Shown: piece by piece, positions 42,927 to 51,896 of the stretch | How the letters are laid out: each line of letters starts with the position of its first letter | Numbering within the stretch: the stretch's first letter is position 1 | Assembly (NCBI RefSeq): GCF_026183895.1 | Contig: NZ_JAPFQI010000001.1 | Coordinates: 773,510-837,509, forward strand | Origin: Sabulicella glaciei | GTDB lineage: Bacteria; Pseudomonadota; Alphaproteobacteria; Acetobacterales; Acetobacteraceae | Direction: 5' to 3' | DNA length: 64,000 nucleotides | Translations under genes and position numbers: made by a program | The notes under the pieces: model-generated | What the model saw: the letters and a program-made list of their open reading frames with translations, nothing else | The model's database searches: none | Told to the model about the DNA's origin: nothing

Positions 42927-43708
42927 CCGCGGACCACGCCCCCGTCCACACGCAAGATCGAGCCGGTGATGTAGGAAGCCTGCTCGGAGCACAGGAAGGC
43001 GACCATGGGACCGTACTCGGACGGATCGCCATAGCGGCCGGCGGGGATGGTCTTGGACCGCTCGGCGATCACCTCATCCACGCTCTTGCCCTGGCGCCTG
43101 GCTGTGCCGCTCGCCGTCTCGACCGATCGGTCGGTGCGGATCGCGCCGGGCGCGACGATGTTGCAGGTGACGCCTTCAAGCGCGACCTCGGCGCTGAGGG
43201 TCTTCATCCAACCCATCAACGCGGCGCGCAGAGTGTTGGACAGCACCATGTTGGGCAGGGGCTGCACCATGCCGGTCGAGCCGACGTTGACGATGCGCCC
43301 CCATTTCTGTGCGCGCATCCCCGGCAGAACGGCATTGGCGACGCGGATGGGCGACAGGACGATGCGCTGGAACCAGGTGGCAAGAAGCTCCTCCGTCACC
43401 TCCAGCGCGGGGCCGGGCGGCGGGCCGCCATGGTTCTGCAGCAGGATGTCCACCCCGCCCATCGCGTCCTGGGCGCCCTTGGCGAGCGCGTCCATCTGCG
43501 TTCCGTCCGCCACGTCGGCCACGATGCCGACGGCGCTGGCCGCGCCGCGGGCCTTCAGCTCCTCGCAGACGGCGTCCAGCGTCGCCTGGTCGCGGCCGGA
43601 GATGACGAGGTGCGCGCCCTCCTCGGCGAGGGCATCGGCCACGGAGCGGCCCAGCCCCTTGGAGGCGCCCATCACCAGCGCGCGGCGGTTCTTCAGTCGC
43701 AGGTCCAT
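42920..43708 (-). CDS. Short-chain dehydrogenase/reductase-like protein lacking the Tyr-Lys pair
   Basis: 262 aa with a Rossmann fold. The cofactor motif ALVMGASKGLGRSVADALAE is present, followed by VISGRD, VADVAD, LLQNHGG in place of NNAG, and a C-terminal SEYGPMVAFLCSEQASYITG. After catalytic Ser (NVGST) the expected YxxxK is SxxxR (VLSNTLRAAL), so ordinary reductase chemistry is doubtful; a known SDR subgroup (BKR_like_SDR_like) lacks this Tyr. It is first in the unit with hyuA and hyuB and may act on the same catabolic substrate. Confidence 0.85.
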   Translation of the reverse strand: MDLRLKNRRALVMGASKGLGRSVADALAEEGAHLVISGRDQATLDAVCEELKARGAASAVGIVADVADGTQMDALAKGAQDAMGGVDILLQNHGGPPPGPALEVTEELLATWFQRIVLSPIRVANAVLPGMRAQKWGRIVNVGSTGMVQPLPNMVLSNTLRAALMGWMKTLSAEVALEGVTCNIVAPGAIRTDRSVETASGTARRQGKSVDEVIAERSKTIPAGRYGDPSEYGPMVAFLCSEQASYITGSILRVDGGVVRGW

Positions 43709-43816
43709 GCCCGTCTCTCCCGGAATCTCTGGCGGCGGGGACCGTGCCGCCCCTCGCCCCCTCTGTCCAGCCGGGTCCCCGGATGTATACGGCGGAGATA
43801 CCAAGGAGTGTTCCCC

Positions 43817-44794
43817 ATGTCGAAGCCCGTCCTGCTCGTCACACGCAAGCTGCCTGATCAGATCGAGGACCTGGCCGCCGAGCGCTTCGACGCGCGGCTG
43901 AACTCCCAGGACGAGCCCTGGTTCCGCGACGGTTCCGAGATCGCGCGGCGCGCCTCGGAATGTGGCGCGGCCGGGATCCTCTGCGCGGCAGGCGACCCGC
44001 TGAACGGCACCGCCATCGGCGCCCTGCCCGCCTCGGTGAAGGCCATCGCCACCTTCAGCGTCGGCTATGATCACATCGACGTGAAGGCGGCGAGGGAGCG
44101 GGGCATCACCGTCGCCAATACGCCGGAGGTGCTGAGCTTCGCCACCGCCGAGACCGCCATGACGCTCATGCTGATGGCCGCCCGCCGCGCCGGCGAGGGC
44201 GAGCGGATGGTGCGCGCTGGCAAGTGGGAAGGCTGGGCGCCGACGCAGCTGATGGGCGTGACTCTGGAGGGCAAGAAGCTCGGCATCCTGGGCATGGGGC
44301 GGATCGGGCGGGAACTGGCGCAGATGGCGCGCGGCTTCCGCATGGAGATCCACTACCGTGACATCAACCGCCTGCCCGCCGAGCTCGAGCAGGGCGCCAT
44401 CTATCACGACAGCGACGACGCCTTCCTGGCGGCGATCGACGTCATCTCCATGCACGTGCCGGGCGGGGACGCGACGCGGAAATGGCTGAACGCGGAGCGT
44501 CTGTCCAAGATGAAGCGCGGCGCGCTGGTGGTGAATAGCGGGCGCGGCGGCAGCGTGGACGACGCGGCGCTGGTGGAGGCGCTGAAAACCGGCCAGATCC
44601 GCGGCGCGGGCCTCGACGTGTATGACGGCGAACCGAAGATCTTCGAGGGCTATATGGGCTTGGAGAACGTGGCCCTGCTGCCGCATCTCGGCAGCGCGAC
44701 GGTCGAGACGCGCGACGCCATGGGGCGCCGCGCGCTGGAGAACCTGGAGGCGGTGCTGATCAAGAACAGTCCCGCTCCGCACGAGGTGCGCTAG
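43817..44794 (+). CDS. D-2-hydroxyacid dehydrogenase (glyoxylate/hydroxypyruvate reductase type)
   Basis: 325 aa. NAD(P)-binding motif [20 protein letters not shown]. Catalytic Arg in [15 protein letters not shown], Glu in [14 protein letters not shown] and His in [15 protein letters not shown] form the standard Arg-Glu-His set. The N-terminal substrate domain has [20 protein letters not shown]. It probably reduces glyoxylate, hydroxypyruvate or another 2-keto acid in the cytosol. It is divergent from the SDR-hyuAB unit (108 bp apart) and its TAG stop overlaps the chemoreceptor pseudogene stop in a shared CTAG. Confidence 0.92.
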   Translation: MSKPVLLVTRKLPDQIEDLAAERFDARLNSQDEPWFRDGSEIARRASECGAAGILCAAGDPLNGTAIGALPASVKAIATFSVGYDHIDVKAARERGITVANTPEVLSFATAETAMTLMLMAARRAGEGERMVRAGKWEGWAPTQLMGVTLEGKKLGILGMGRIGRELAQMARGFRMEIHYRDINRLPAELEQGAIYHDSDDAFLAAIDVISMHVPGGDATRKWLNAERLSKMKRGALVVNSGRGGSVDDAALVEALKTGQIRGAGLDVYDGEPKIFEGYMGLENVALLPHLGSATVETRDAMGRRALENLEAVLIKNSPAPHEVR

Positions 44795-47066
44795 GCGCTG
44801 CGGACCTGACGGAGGAAGTCGGCGGATTTCTGCTCCAGCCGCGCCGCTTCCTCCGAAAGCTCGCTGGAAGCGGTCAGCATGTCGCCCGCGGCGCGGCCAT
44901 TCTCGCCGGCCGCGGCGCGGACATCTTCGATCCGGCGGGCCACGGTGCCGGTGCCTTCCGCCACCAGCGCCGCGGAACGCGCGATCTCGCGTGTCGCGGC
45001 GCCCTGCTCCTCCACCGCGGCGGCGATGGCCGTGGTCACCTCGTTCATCCGCTCGATGGTGCCGGAGATGTTGCGCAGCGCGCCCACCGCTTCCTGCGTG
45101 GTGCCCTGAATATCACCGATCTGGGCCGCGATCTCCTCCGTCGCCTTTGCGGTTTGGGCGGCAAGGTTCTTCACCTCGCTCGCCACCACGGCGAAGCCCT
45201 TGCCCGCTTCGCCCGCCCGTGCCGCCTCGATGGTGGCGTTCAGGGCCAGCAGGTTGGTCTGGCCGGCGATGTCGCTGATCAGCCGGACGACGTCGCCGAT
45301 CTTGGCGGCCGCCTAGGCAAGGCCCTGCACCGTGCCGTCCGTGGCCCGCGCCTCGGCGGCGGCCGCACGCGCCACCTCCGCGCCCTCGGCGACCTGACGG
45401 GTGATCTCGGCCACGCTGGCGGCCAATTCCTCCGCGCTCGCCGCGACGGCTTGCAAATCGGCGCCCGCGCGGCCCGAGGCGTCGGCCTCCCGGCCGGAGT
45501 GCTCGGCGGAGTGGGACAGGCTGCGGGCCGAGTCCTGCATTCGCCCGGCGGCGGCGGAAACGCGGCCGACCACCTGGCCCACCTCCTCCTCGAACCGGTC
45601 CGCGAGGCGCGCCTACGCGGTGACCTCGGTCCAAAGCATCATGGGGCCGACATAATGGCCCTGCCCGTCGCGGATGGCGCTGACCTGAATGTCCATCACC
45701 TCGCGCCCCACGTGGATGCGGGAGCGGTGCGGCGGCTTGTCCGGATCGGCGAAGACGGTGCGGATATGCTCCGGCTTCTCGTGGAAGCAGTCGAGGCTCT
45801 TCCCAACGGGCTCGCCGGTGAGGGCGGGGAAGCCTTCGGCCGCCTTCTCGAGGGAGGCGCGGGCCTGCGGGTTCACGTACTGGATGCGTAACTCGCCTGA
45901 CGGCTCGGCCATCATCACGCCCACGCTCATCTGCTCCAGCATCTGGGACTGGGCGAAGGCGCGGTTCACCGTAGCGCGAAGCTCCTCCAGCGCCTGGGCG
46001 ATGCGGCCGATCTCATCCGTGCGGTCGCGGTCGCCCACCGGCTTTGAAGCCTCCCCCGCCGCGATGGAGCGCACGGCTTCCGCCAGGCGGCGCAGCGGTG
46101 TGCCGATGGCGTGCGAGGTGAGCCAGGAGGACAGCAGCAGGATCGCCGCCACCACGGCCCCACCATCCATACGAAGCGGATCATTCCCGACATGGCGGTT
46201 GTTGCCTCGGCGGCACGGGCCTCGGCAGCGGCCGCGAGGCTCCGGTTCGCCTGCGCGCTTGCGGCCAGCAGACGCTCCCGCGCCGTCTGGATGGTGCCGG
46301 TGCGGATCTCCAGCACGCGGCTGGCGAGGGCGAGCATCGCCTCGGCCTCGGTTCCGATCGCTTCGCCCGTATCGGCGAGGCGGCGCATGTCGGACTGGAG
46401 CGGCCCCTCGGAGGCGGAAACGAGCCGGCGTGCATGGACGCGCCCCTGCGCGACGGCCCGCCGAACCCGCGTCGCCGCCTGCGGGTCATCGGTGGACAGG
46501 TAGCGCTGGATACCAAGCCGCGTCTCGTTCACGGAGGCGACATAGGTGTCGAGGATGTCGCGAACCTCCTCCCGCGCTTCCCCGGTCAGGGTGAATTGGA
46601 GGTTGGCGGAAGCCGCCTCGAGCGCCTGGACGAACAGCGGAAAGGCAGGGAAGAAACCGCGGTCACGGCGTGACACCGTTTCGACCCGTGTCTCGATCCC
46701 GGCGTTGAAGGCACCCGTGAGGGTTTGCAGCTCAGCCTTGGCGGAGGCGAGGGCGCTGCCGGCGGGGCCATCGCCGGCGGCGCGCAGCGCGGCCTCCATG
46801 TGCGTCCCGGCAGCCCCGAGGGCGATGGCTTCTGGGCTCTGGGCGACCAGCACCCCCCGCCAGGCGGTGGTCGCCTCCATCGCATCCCGCACCACGGCGG
46901 CAGCGGCTTGCTGGGCGCCCACTGCGCCACGTTCGCCGGCTTGCGCCTCGGCGGCGCGTCGCCCCTCCTGCACGTCAAGGAAGACGAGCGTGCCGAGCAG
47001 GATCATGGCCACGGCGGCACTGACAGCGAGCTTGCTCGCGACGGACAGGTTGCGGAGGAATCTCAT
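44791..47066 (-). pseudogene. Methyl-accepting chemotaxis protein with two amber codons and a frameshift
   Basis: It would be a transmembrane chemoreceptor of about 757 aa. Reading leftward: MRFLRNLSVASKLAV with TM1, a helical sensor domain, then MIRFVWMVG. One base must be added in a G-run near 46155 to continue into AVVAAILLLSSWLTS (TM2), HAMP (TPLRRLAEAVRSIAAGEASK) and a PAS-like domain. In-frame TAG codons occur at 45613-45615 (expected TAQARLADRFE) and 45313-45315 (expected LA[Q/E]AAAKIGDVV). The signalling tip [20 protein letters not shown] is intact. Two point nonsense changes plus a frameshift indicate a genuine recent pseudogene rather than a single read error. Confidence 0.85.
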
Positions 47067-47187
47067 TCGGGCCTTCCCAAGTGCTGTACGGCGCACGATG
47101 CGCCGGCAAGCTTAAGGTCCGGTGAAGCCTCGACAGGACAGGGGCCGGGCCGCATAAGCGGGAAAGCCCAAACTGGGGAATCCACGC

Positions 47188-47823
47188 ATGTATTTCGACT
47201 TCGAGGCGCTTCCCGCCGCCGACCGCTACAAGCTCGTCGTCTCGACCGTCGTGCCGCGCCCCGTCGCCTGGGTGGTGAGCCAGGACGAGGCGGGCGTCCT
47301 GAACGCCGCGCCCTATTCCTTCTTCAATGCGCTCACCGACGACCCGGTCGTGATCGCCATCGGCTGCGGTCCCCGCCCCGACGGCGCGCGCAAGGACACG
47401 CTGGGCAATATTCGCGCAACGGGCCAGTTCGTCGTGAACCTCGTCAACGAGGCGACGGTGGAGCGGATGAACATCACCGCCATCGATTTCGGACCCGACG
47501 TGAACGAACTGGAGGAGGCGGGTCTGACGACGATCCCCTCCTCCAAGGTCAAGCCGCCGCGCATCGCCGAAAGCCCGGTGGCGCTGGAGTGCAAGACTTT
47601 CCAGCTCATTACGGTCGGGCATCACACCATCGTCCTGGGCCAGGTCCTGGCCATGCACATCGCCGACGAGGCGATGCTGGATGTCGAGAAGAAATACGTG
47701 GACACGCCCAAGCTTGGCCTGGTCGGGCGCATGCACGGGCGCGGCTGGTACGCCCGCACCACAGACCGGGTCGAGGTGCCGCGCATCGCGCTGAAGGACT
47801 GGCAGTCCCGCAAGGGCGACTGA
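47188..47823 (+). CDS. Flavin reductase-like (FMN-binding split-barrel) protein
   Basis: 211 aa. Family pattern: YKLVVSTVVPRPVAWVVSQD, then LNAAPYSFFNALTDDPVVIA (substrate/flavin loop), KDTLGNIRATGQFVVNLVNE and the late FQLITVGHHTIVLGQVLAMH. It belongs to the DIM6/NTAB flavin-reductase-like group that binds FMN. It may supply reduced flavin to an oxygenase or act as an oxidoreductase; no partner is visible. It stands upstream of the iron permease on the same strand, 85 bp apart; a role in ferric reduction is possible but speculative. Confidence 0.85.
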   Translation: MYFDFEALPAADRYKLVVSTVVPRPVAWVVSQDEAGVLNAAPYSFFNALTDDPVVIAIGCGPRPDGARKDTLGNIRATGQFVVNLVNEATVERMNITAIDFGPDVNELEEAGLTTIPSSKVKPPRIAESPVALECKTFQLITVGHHTIVLGQVLAMHIADEAMLDVEKKYVDTPKLGLVGRMHGRGWYARTTDRVEVPRIALKDWQSRKGD

Positions 47824-47882
47824 TGCCAGCACCGGGGCCGGTCGTTCCCTCCGGCCCCGTCCCGCGCTATAGCGCGGCGTGA

Positions 47883-47897
47883 TGCGAATGCTTCTCA
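47883..47897. promoter_or_regulatory. Fur-like palindrome upstream of iron permease
   Basis: TGCGA-ATGCT-TCTCA, one mismatch from the TGCGA-N5-TCGCA pattern found twice upstream of the Fe-binding-protein gene (51307-51346). It ends 10 bp before the ATG at 47908, so bound protein would block initiation. Identification as Fur-type is inferred. Confidence 0.45.
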
Positions 47898-47907
47898 ATC
47901 ACGGACG

Positions 47908-49545
47908 ATGAGCGCGGCGCTCCTCCCCTTGTCGCGCACACGCCGCCCGGTGCTGCCCCTGCTGGCGGCGCTGCTGCTGCTGCTGCCCATCGCAGCGGTG
48001 CTGGCCTCCGCTGCGACGCCGTCCGGGCCGGTCTGGTCGCACATCGCACGCACCTTCCTGCCGGAGATGCTGGCCAACACCGCGCTGCTTGGCCTTCTCG
48101 TCGTGGCCATGGCCGGAACGGCCGGGGCGGTCACGGCCTGGCTGGTCACGGCTTGCCGTTTCCCCGGACGCGACGGGCTGCAGGTCATGCTGCTTTTGCC
48201 GCTGGCCATGCCTGCCTATGTCGCCGGCTATGCCTGGACCTGGCTGATGGACGTGCCCGGACCGGCGCAGGTCGCGCTGCGCGGCGCGACGGGCCTGTCC
48301 TATGGCGGCTACTGGTTCCCCGAGATGCGGTCCTTGCCAGGCGCCGCGCTTGTCCTGGCCATGGTGCTGTACCCCTACGTCTTCCTGCTGTGCCGCGCCG
48401 CATTCCTGGCCCAGAGCACCTGCCTGGTGGAGGTGTCGCGCACGCTGGGGCATTCGCTCGGCCGCACCTTCCTTTCGGTCGCGCTGCCGCTGGCGCGGCC
48501 GGCGCTGGTGGGGTCGAGTGGCCTCGTGCTCATGGAAACGCTGGCGGATTTCGGGACCGTGCAGCATTTCGGCATCCGGACCTTCACTACCGGTATCTAC
48601 GAGGCTTGGTTCGGCATGGCGGATCGCGGTGCCGCCTCGCAGCTGGCCGCCGCGCTGCTGTTCTGCGTCGCGCTGCTCCTGGCGCTGGAACAGGCGACGC
48701 GCGGCGGGCGACGCTTTCATCCCATGACGACGCGCCACGCGCCCTTCCAGCCCGTCCCTCTGCGTGGCGCCAAGGCAGCGCTGGCCGGCCTGGCGTGTCT
48801 CCTTCCCGTGCTGCTGGGCTTCGCCGTGCCCGCCGGCGCGCTGCTCTCCCTGATGGTGGAGGCGGGCGACCCGCTTGCCCCGTCGCGCTTCCTTCCATTC
48901 CTCACCAACTCGCTGACCCTGGCGGGGATCACCGCGGCGCTCGCGGTCCTGATTGCGTCGTGGCTCGCGTGGTCGGCGCGGATGTCGGGCGGAAGGATGG
49001 CACGCCTGGCCGGTAGGGCGGCGGGGCTGGGCTACGCCATCCCGGGCTCGGTCATTGCCGTCGGGGTGCTGGTGCCCTTCGGCCTGTTTGACAATGCGCT
49101 GGATGCCTGGATGCGCGCGCGCTTCGGCATCTCCACGGGCCTCCTGCTCTCGGGCACGCTGGCGGCGCTGGTCTTTGCCTATCTGGTTCGGTTCCTGGGG
49201 GTCGCGCTTTCGGCGGTCGAGTCGGGCTTGGCGCGGCTGAAGCCCACATTGGGCATGGCGGCCCGCACACTGGGCTGTGCCCCCGGCGAGGCGGTGCGGC
49301 GCGTGGAGATCCCGCTGACCCGCGGCGCCCTGCTCACCGCCGGCATCCTGGTCTTCGTCGATACGATGAAGGAACTGCCGGCGACGCTGATCGTCCGGCC
49401 CTTCGACTTCGATACGCTGGCGGTGCGGGTCTACAACCTCGCGAGCGACGAAAGGCTGGCCGAGGCGTCCACCTCGGCCCTTCTGATCGTGCTCGCGGGA
49501 TTGCTGCCCGTCATCGCCCTGACCCGGGCGATGCGGAAGAACTGA
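47908..49545 (+). CDS. Iron(III) ABC transporter permease, fused two-domain type (FbpB/AfuB-like)
   Basis: 545 aa with about 12 membrane segments in two homologous halves. Each half has the ABC-permease EAA loop: LVEVSRTLGHSLGRTFLSVA, with LPLARPALVG, in the first, and MAARTLGCAPGEAVRRVEIP, with LTRGALL, in the second. Further family blocks are LLPLAMPAYVAGYAW, ETLADFGTVQHFGI, FVDTMKELPATLIVRPFDFD and TLAVRVYNLASDE. This architecture is specific to ferric-ion importers. It converges on bfr (4 bp apart); the matching binding protein is at 50242, and the ATPase is not in the window. Confidence 0.93.
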   Translation: MSAALLPLSRTRRPVLPLLAALLLLLPIAAVLASAATPSGPVWSHIARTFLPEMLANTALLGLLVVAMAGTAGAVTAWLVTACRFPGRDGLQVMLLLPLAMPAYVAGYAWTWLMDVPGPAQVALRGATGLSYGGYWFPEMRSLPGAALVLAMVLYPYVFLLCRAAFLAQSTCLVEVSRTLGHSLGRTFLSVALPLARPALVGSSGLVLMETLADFGTVQHFGIRTFTTGIYEAWFGMADRGAASQLAAALLFCVALLLALEQATRGGRRFHPMTTRHAPFQPVPLRGAKAALAGLACLLPVLLGFAVPAGALLSLMVEAGDPLAPSRFLPFLTNSLTLAGITAALAVLIASWLAWSARMSGGRMARLAGRAAGLGYAIPGSVIAVGVLVPFGLFDNALDAWMRARFGISTGLLLSGTLAALVFAYLVRFLGVALSAVESGLARLKPTLGMAARTLGCAPGEAVRRVEIPLTRGALLTAGILVFVDTMKELPATLIVRPFDFDTLAVRVYNLASDERLAEASTSALLIVLAGLLPVIALTRAMRKN

Positions 49546-49549
49546 CCGC

Positions 49550-50044
49550 TCAGTCCGCGTGCTGGTCGGGCGCGGGGGCGGAATTCAGCTGGATGTAGCG
49601 CGGCAGCCCGATCTGCTCAATCAGCGTGAACTGCGCGTGGAGGTAGTCCTCGTGCTTCTCCTCATCCGCCAGGATGCGGAGGAGCAGGTCGCGGGAGACG
49701 TAGTCGCGGACCGACTCGCAATAGGCGATGCCCTCGCGCAGGTCCTCGATCGCCTTTTCCTCGATCTTCTGGTCGCACTCCAGCACCTCACGCACATTCT
49801 GGCCAATCAGGATGTGATTGAGGCGCTGGACGTTGGGCACGCCGTCGAGGAAGAGGACGCGCTGGATGAGGTCATCCGCGTGCTTCATCTCCTCGATGCT
49901 TTCCTCGTACTCGTGCTTGCCGAGCAGGGTCACGCCCCAGTGGTTCAGCATCCGGGCGTGCAGGAAGTACTGGTTGATCGCCGTCAGCTCGTTGGTGAGT
50001 TGCGTGTTCAGGTGCTCGATGACCTTGGGGTCTCGCTTCGGCAT
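49550..50044 (-). CDS. bfr: Bacterioferritin
   Basis: Iron-storage protein, 164 aa, assembling into 24-mers that oxidise and mineralise Fe(II). Ferroxidase ligands are in LTNELTAINQYFLHARM (E19) and IEEMKHADDLIQRVLFLDGV (E52, H55), then E128/H131 in ILADEEKHEDYLHAQ. The haem-ligand Met is M53. The C-terminal extension APAPDQHAD is normal. It is the last gene of a leftward unit with the Fe-binding protein and bfd. Confidence 0.97.
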   Translation of the reverse strand: MPKRDPKVIEHLNTQLTNELTAINQYFLHARMLNHWGVTLLGKHEYEESIEEMKHADDLIQRVLFLDGVPNVQRLNHILIGQNVREVLECDQKIEEKAIEDLREGIAYCESVRDYVSRDLLLRILADEEKHEDYLHAQFTLIEQIGLPRYIQLNSAPAPDQHAD

Positions 50045-50061
50045 CGCATGGTCCCTTCCGT

Positions 50062-50235
50062 TCAGGCGGCCTTGGCCGTCTCATCCCGGATCATGGACAG
50101 GATCATGCTGGTGCAGCAACCGCATTGGGCGGATTTCCCGCAGGCGCAGTAGACGTCCTTGGGACGCTCCGCGCCGCCGGCGATGGCGGCGCGGATATCC
50201 TTGTCGGTCATGGCATTGCACATGCAAACGACCAC
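50062..50235 (-). CDS. bfd: Bacterioferritin-associated ferredoxin
   Basis: 57 aa, read from GTG 50235 (MVVCMCNAMTDKDIRAAI) with a strong GGAGGT site eight bases upstream. Cys at C4, C6, C38 and C41 (VCMCNA ... QCGCC) give the [2Fe-2S] Bfd pattern; C30, C32 and C40 are extra. It docks on bacterioferritin and passes electrons to its haem to release Fe(II). It lies between the Fe-binding protein gene (6-bp gap) and bfr (17-bp gap), so uptake and storage/release are co-transcribed. Confidence 0.92.
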   Translation of the reverse strand: MVVCMCNAMTDKDIRAAIAGGAERPKDVYCACGKSAQCGCCTSMILSMIRDETAKAA

Positions 50236-50241
50236 CTGGGC

Positions 50242-51264
50242 TTACCTCCAGCCCGCGCGCTGCATGATCCGCAGCGCCTCGGGCGCGTTGGCGAGCAGCT
50301 TCGCGCTGTCCGGCCTCTCGGCCTTGAACTGACCCAGAGAGACCAGGAAGGGGTGCGTCTCCGCCTCGGACACGGCCGGGTATTCCATGTTGCCCAGGGC
50401 GAAGATCCGCTGCGCCTCCGGCGTGGTCAGGAAGTCCAGGAAGCGGCGGGCGTTCTCGGCATTCGGGGCAGTGCGGACCAGGGCGGCGCCGCTGATGTTC
50501 ACGTGCGTGCCGCGGTCCCCCTGGTTCGGGAAGATCACGGCCACCCGGCCGGCAAGGTCCTTGTCCTCCGCGCGCTGCGAGTTGCGCAGCAGGCCGAGGT
50601 AGTAGGTGTTGGCCAGGGCGATGCGTCCCTGCCCGGCCAGCATGGCGCGGATCTGGTCGGTGTCGCCGCCGGAGGGCGGGCGGGCCAGGTTCGCCGCGAT
50701 GCCGCGCGCCCAGGCCTCGGTCGCCGCCTCGCCATTCACGGCCAGGAAGGAGGAAGCGAGGGCGATGTTGTAGCCATTGCCGGAGGAGCGGATCAGGAAC
50801 TGGCCACGGAAGCGCGGATCGGCCATGTCCTCGTAGCGCGCGAGGCCCTCGGGGGCGCCGCGGGCGCGGTCATACATCAGCACGCGGGCGCGTCGGGAAA
50901 CGGCGAACCACATGCCCTCGGGGCCGATCAGCTCGGCCGGGACGCGGCTGGCGACGACGTCGGAGCGGACTGGCTGGGTCAGGCCCATCTCGGCCGCGCG
51001 GGCAAGGCGCGAGGCATCCACCGTGAGGATCACGTCGGCCGGGGAATTGGCGCCCTCGGCCCGGATGCGCTCGAGGAGCTGGTCTGCATTGGCCTCGATC
51101 AGGCGGATGCGGATGCCGGATTGCTGCGCGAAGGTCTCGTACAGGGCGCGATCGCTGTCGTAGTGGCGCGAGGAGTAGAGGTTCACCACCCGCTCCTGCG
51201 CGGAGGCGAGGCGCGGGGCGGCCAGGGCGGCCGGGATGGCGGCGAGAAGGCTACGGCGAAGCAT
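50242..51264 (-). CDS. Fe(III) ABC transporter substrate-binding protein
   Basis: 340 aa from the ATG at 51264, which has a GGAGGGATCT site. Signal peptide RRSLLAAIPAALAAPRLASA. Mature features of the FutA/FbpA class are VVNLYSSRHYDSDRALYETF, FAQQSGIRIRLIEANADQLL, and paired-Tyr iron ligands likely in ALANTYYLGLLRNSQRAEDK. VIFPNQGDRGTHVNISGAAL and FLDFLTTPEAQRIFALGNME complete the pattern. It delivers ferric iron in the periplasm to the permease encoded at 47908. Two tandem Fur-like palindromes precede it. Confidence 0.93.
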   Translation of the reverse strand: MLRRSLLAAIPAALAAPRLASAQERVVNLYSSRHYDSDRALYETFAQQSGIRIRLIEANADQLLERIRAEGANSPADVILTVDASRLARAAEMGLTQPVRSDVVASRVPAELIGPEGMWFAVSRRARVLMYDRARGAPEGLARYEDMADPRFRGQFLIRSSGNGYNIALASSFLAVNGEAATEAWARGIAANLARPPSGGDTDQIRAMLAGQGRIALANTYYLGLLRNSQRAEDKDLAGRVAVIFPNQGDRGTHVNISGAALVRTAPNAENARRFLDFLTTPEAQRIFALGNMEYPAVSEAETHPFLVSLGQFKAERPDSAKLLANAPEALRIMQRAGWR

Positions 51265-51306
51265 CAGATCCCTCCGGGGAATGCGTCGCCGCACCGTATG
51301 CCGAGA

Positions 51307-51346
51307 TTGCGAGGCGTTCGCAAGTGCAGATGCGAAGGCTTCGCAT
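51307..51346. promoter_or_regulatory. Tandem Fur-like palindromes upstream of the iron operon
   Basis: Two 17-bp palindromes, TTGCGAGGCGTTCGCAA (51307-51323) and ATGCGAAGGCTTCGCAT (51330-51346), share TGCGA-N5-TCGCA and are centred 23 bp apart, about two helical turns. They lie 43-82 bp upstream of the Fe-binding-protein ATG. The gene context strongly suggests an iron regulator of the Fur family. The second palindrome, read on the + strand, is followed by TTTTC and could also fold as an RNA hairpin. Confidence 0.6.
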
Positions 51347-51503
51347 TTTCATCCGGCGGCCATGCCGTGCGATGGCGGACTGGTCGAGGGGGGACCGCGG
51401 CGTGGCGCTAACGGCGAATCTGCGGCGTGGCGCCAATGGCGAATCTTGGGTCAAATGAAGTCCAGGACCTTGGCGGCCAGAAGCGCGCACAGGGGCAAAA
51501 GGA

Positions 51504-51889
51504 ATGGTTCGCGCAGCGATCTGGGTGGCATGCGGCGTGCCGATCCTCGCCGGCCTATCCGGCGGGCTGCTCGGCGCGGCCCTGCTGGGAGGCGACGCGA
51601 CACCGGCCATGGACAACCATGTCCGCTACCTTTCAGGCCTCTTGCTCGGGATCGGCCTCGCCTTTGCCTGGGCCGCCGTGGACCTCCCCAACGGGCCTGG
51701 GTCTTTGACCTCATGGCGCCGATCGTGGTGCTTGGCGGCGCCTTCCGGCTCCTGGGCCTGCTTTGGACGGTGCCACCCCTGCCGCACTTGCTGGCGATCG
51801 GGATGGAGCTGATCGTGACGCCGATTCTTTGGATGCTGGCGCGCCGGGCCCGAGTGCGGCCGGCAACGGGCGACGCGCCGAACGGCTAG
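51504..51889 (+). pseudogene. DUF4345-type small membrane protein, one-base frameshift
   Basis: The first part (ATG 51504) reads MVRAAIWVACGVPILAGLSG, then DNHVRYLSGLLLGIGLAFAW and AAVDLP. Continuation to the C-terminus (QRAWVFDLMAPIVVLGGAFR, LLGLLWTVPPLPHLLAIGME, LIVTPILWMLARRARV) lies in another frame. Adding one C to the CCCC run near 51686-51691 restores a single DUF4345-like protein of about 128 aa with four membrane segments. It is either a recent frameshift or a homopolymer read error. Confidence 0.7.
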
Positions 51890-51896
51890 GGAGCGA

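Noticed and set aside
41247-42974. 575-codon + strand frame antisense to hyuA
   Set aside because: It mirrors the high-GC codon pattern of hyuA; the product is His/Gly/Arg-rich with no domain, and hyuA is clearly real.
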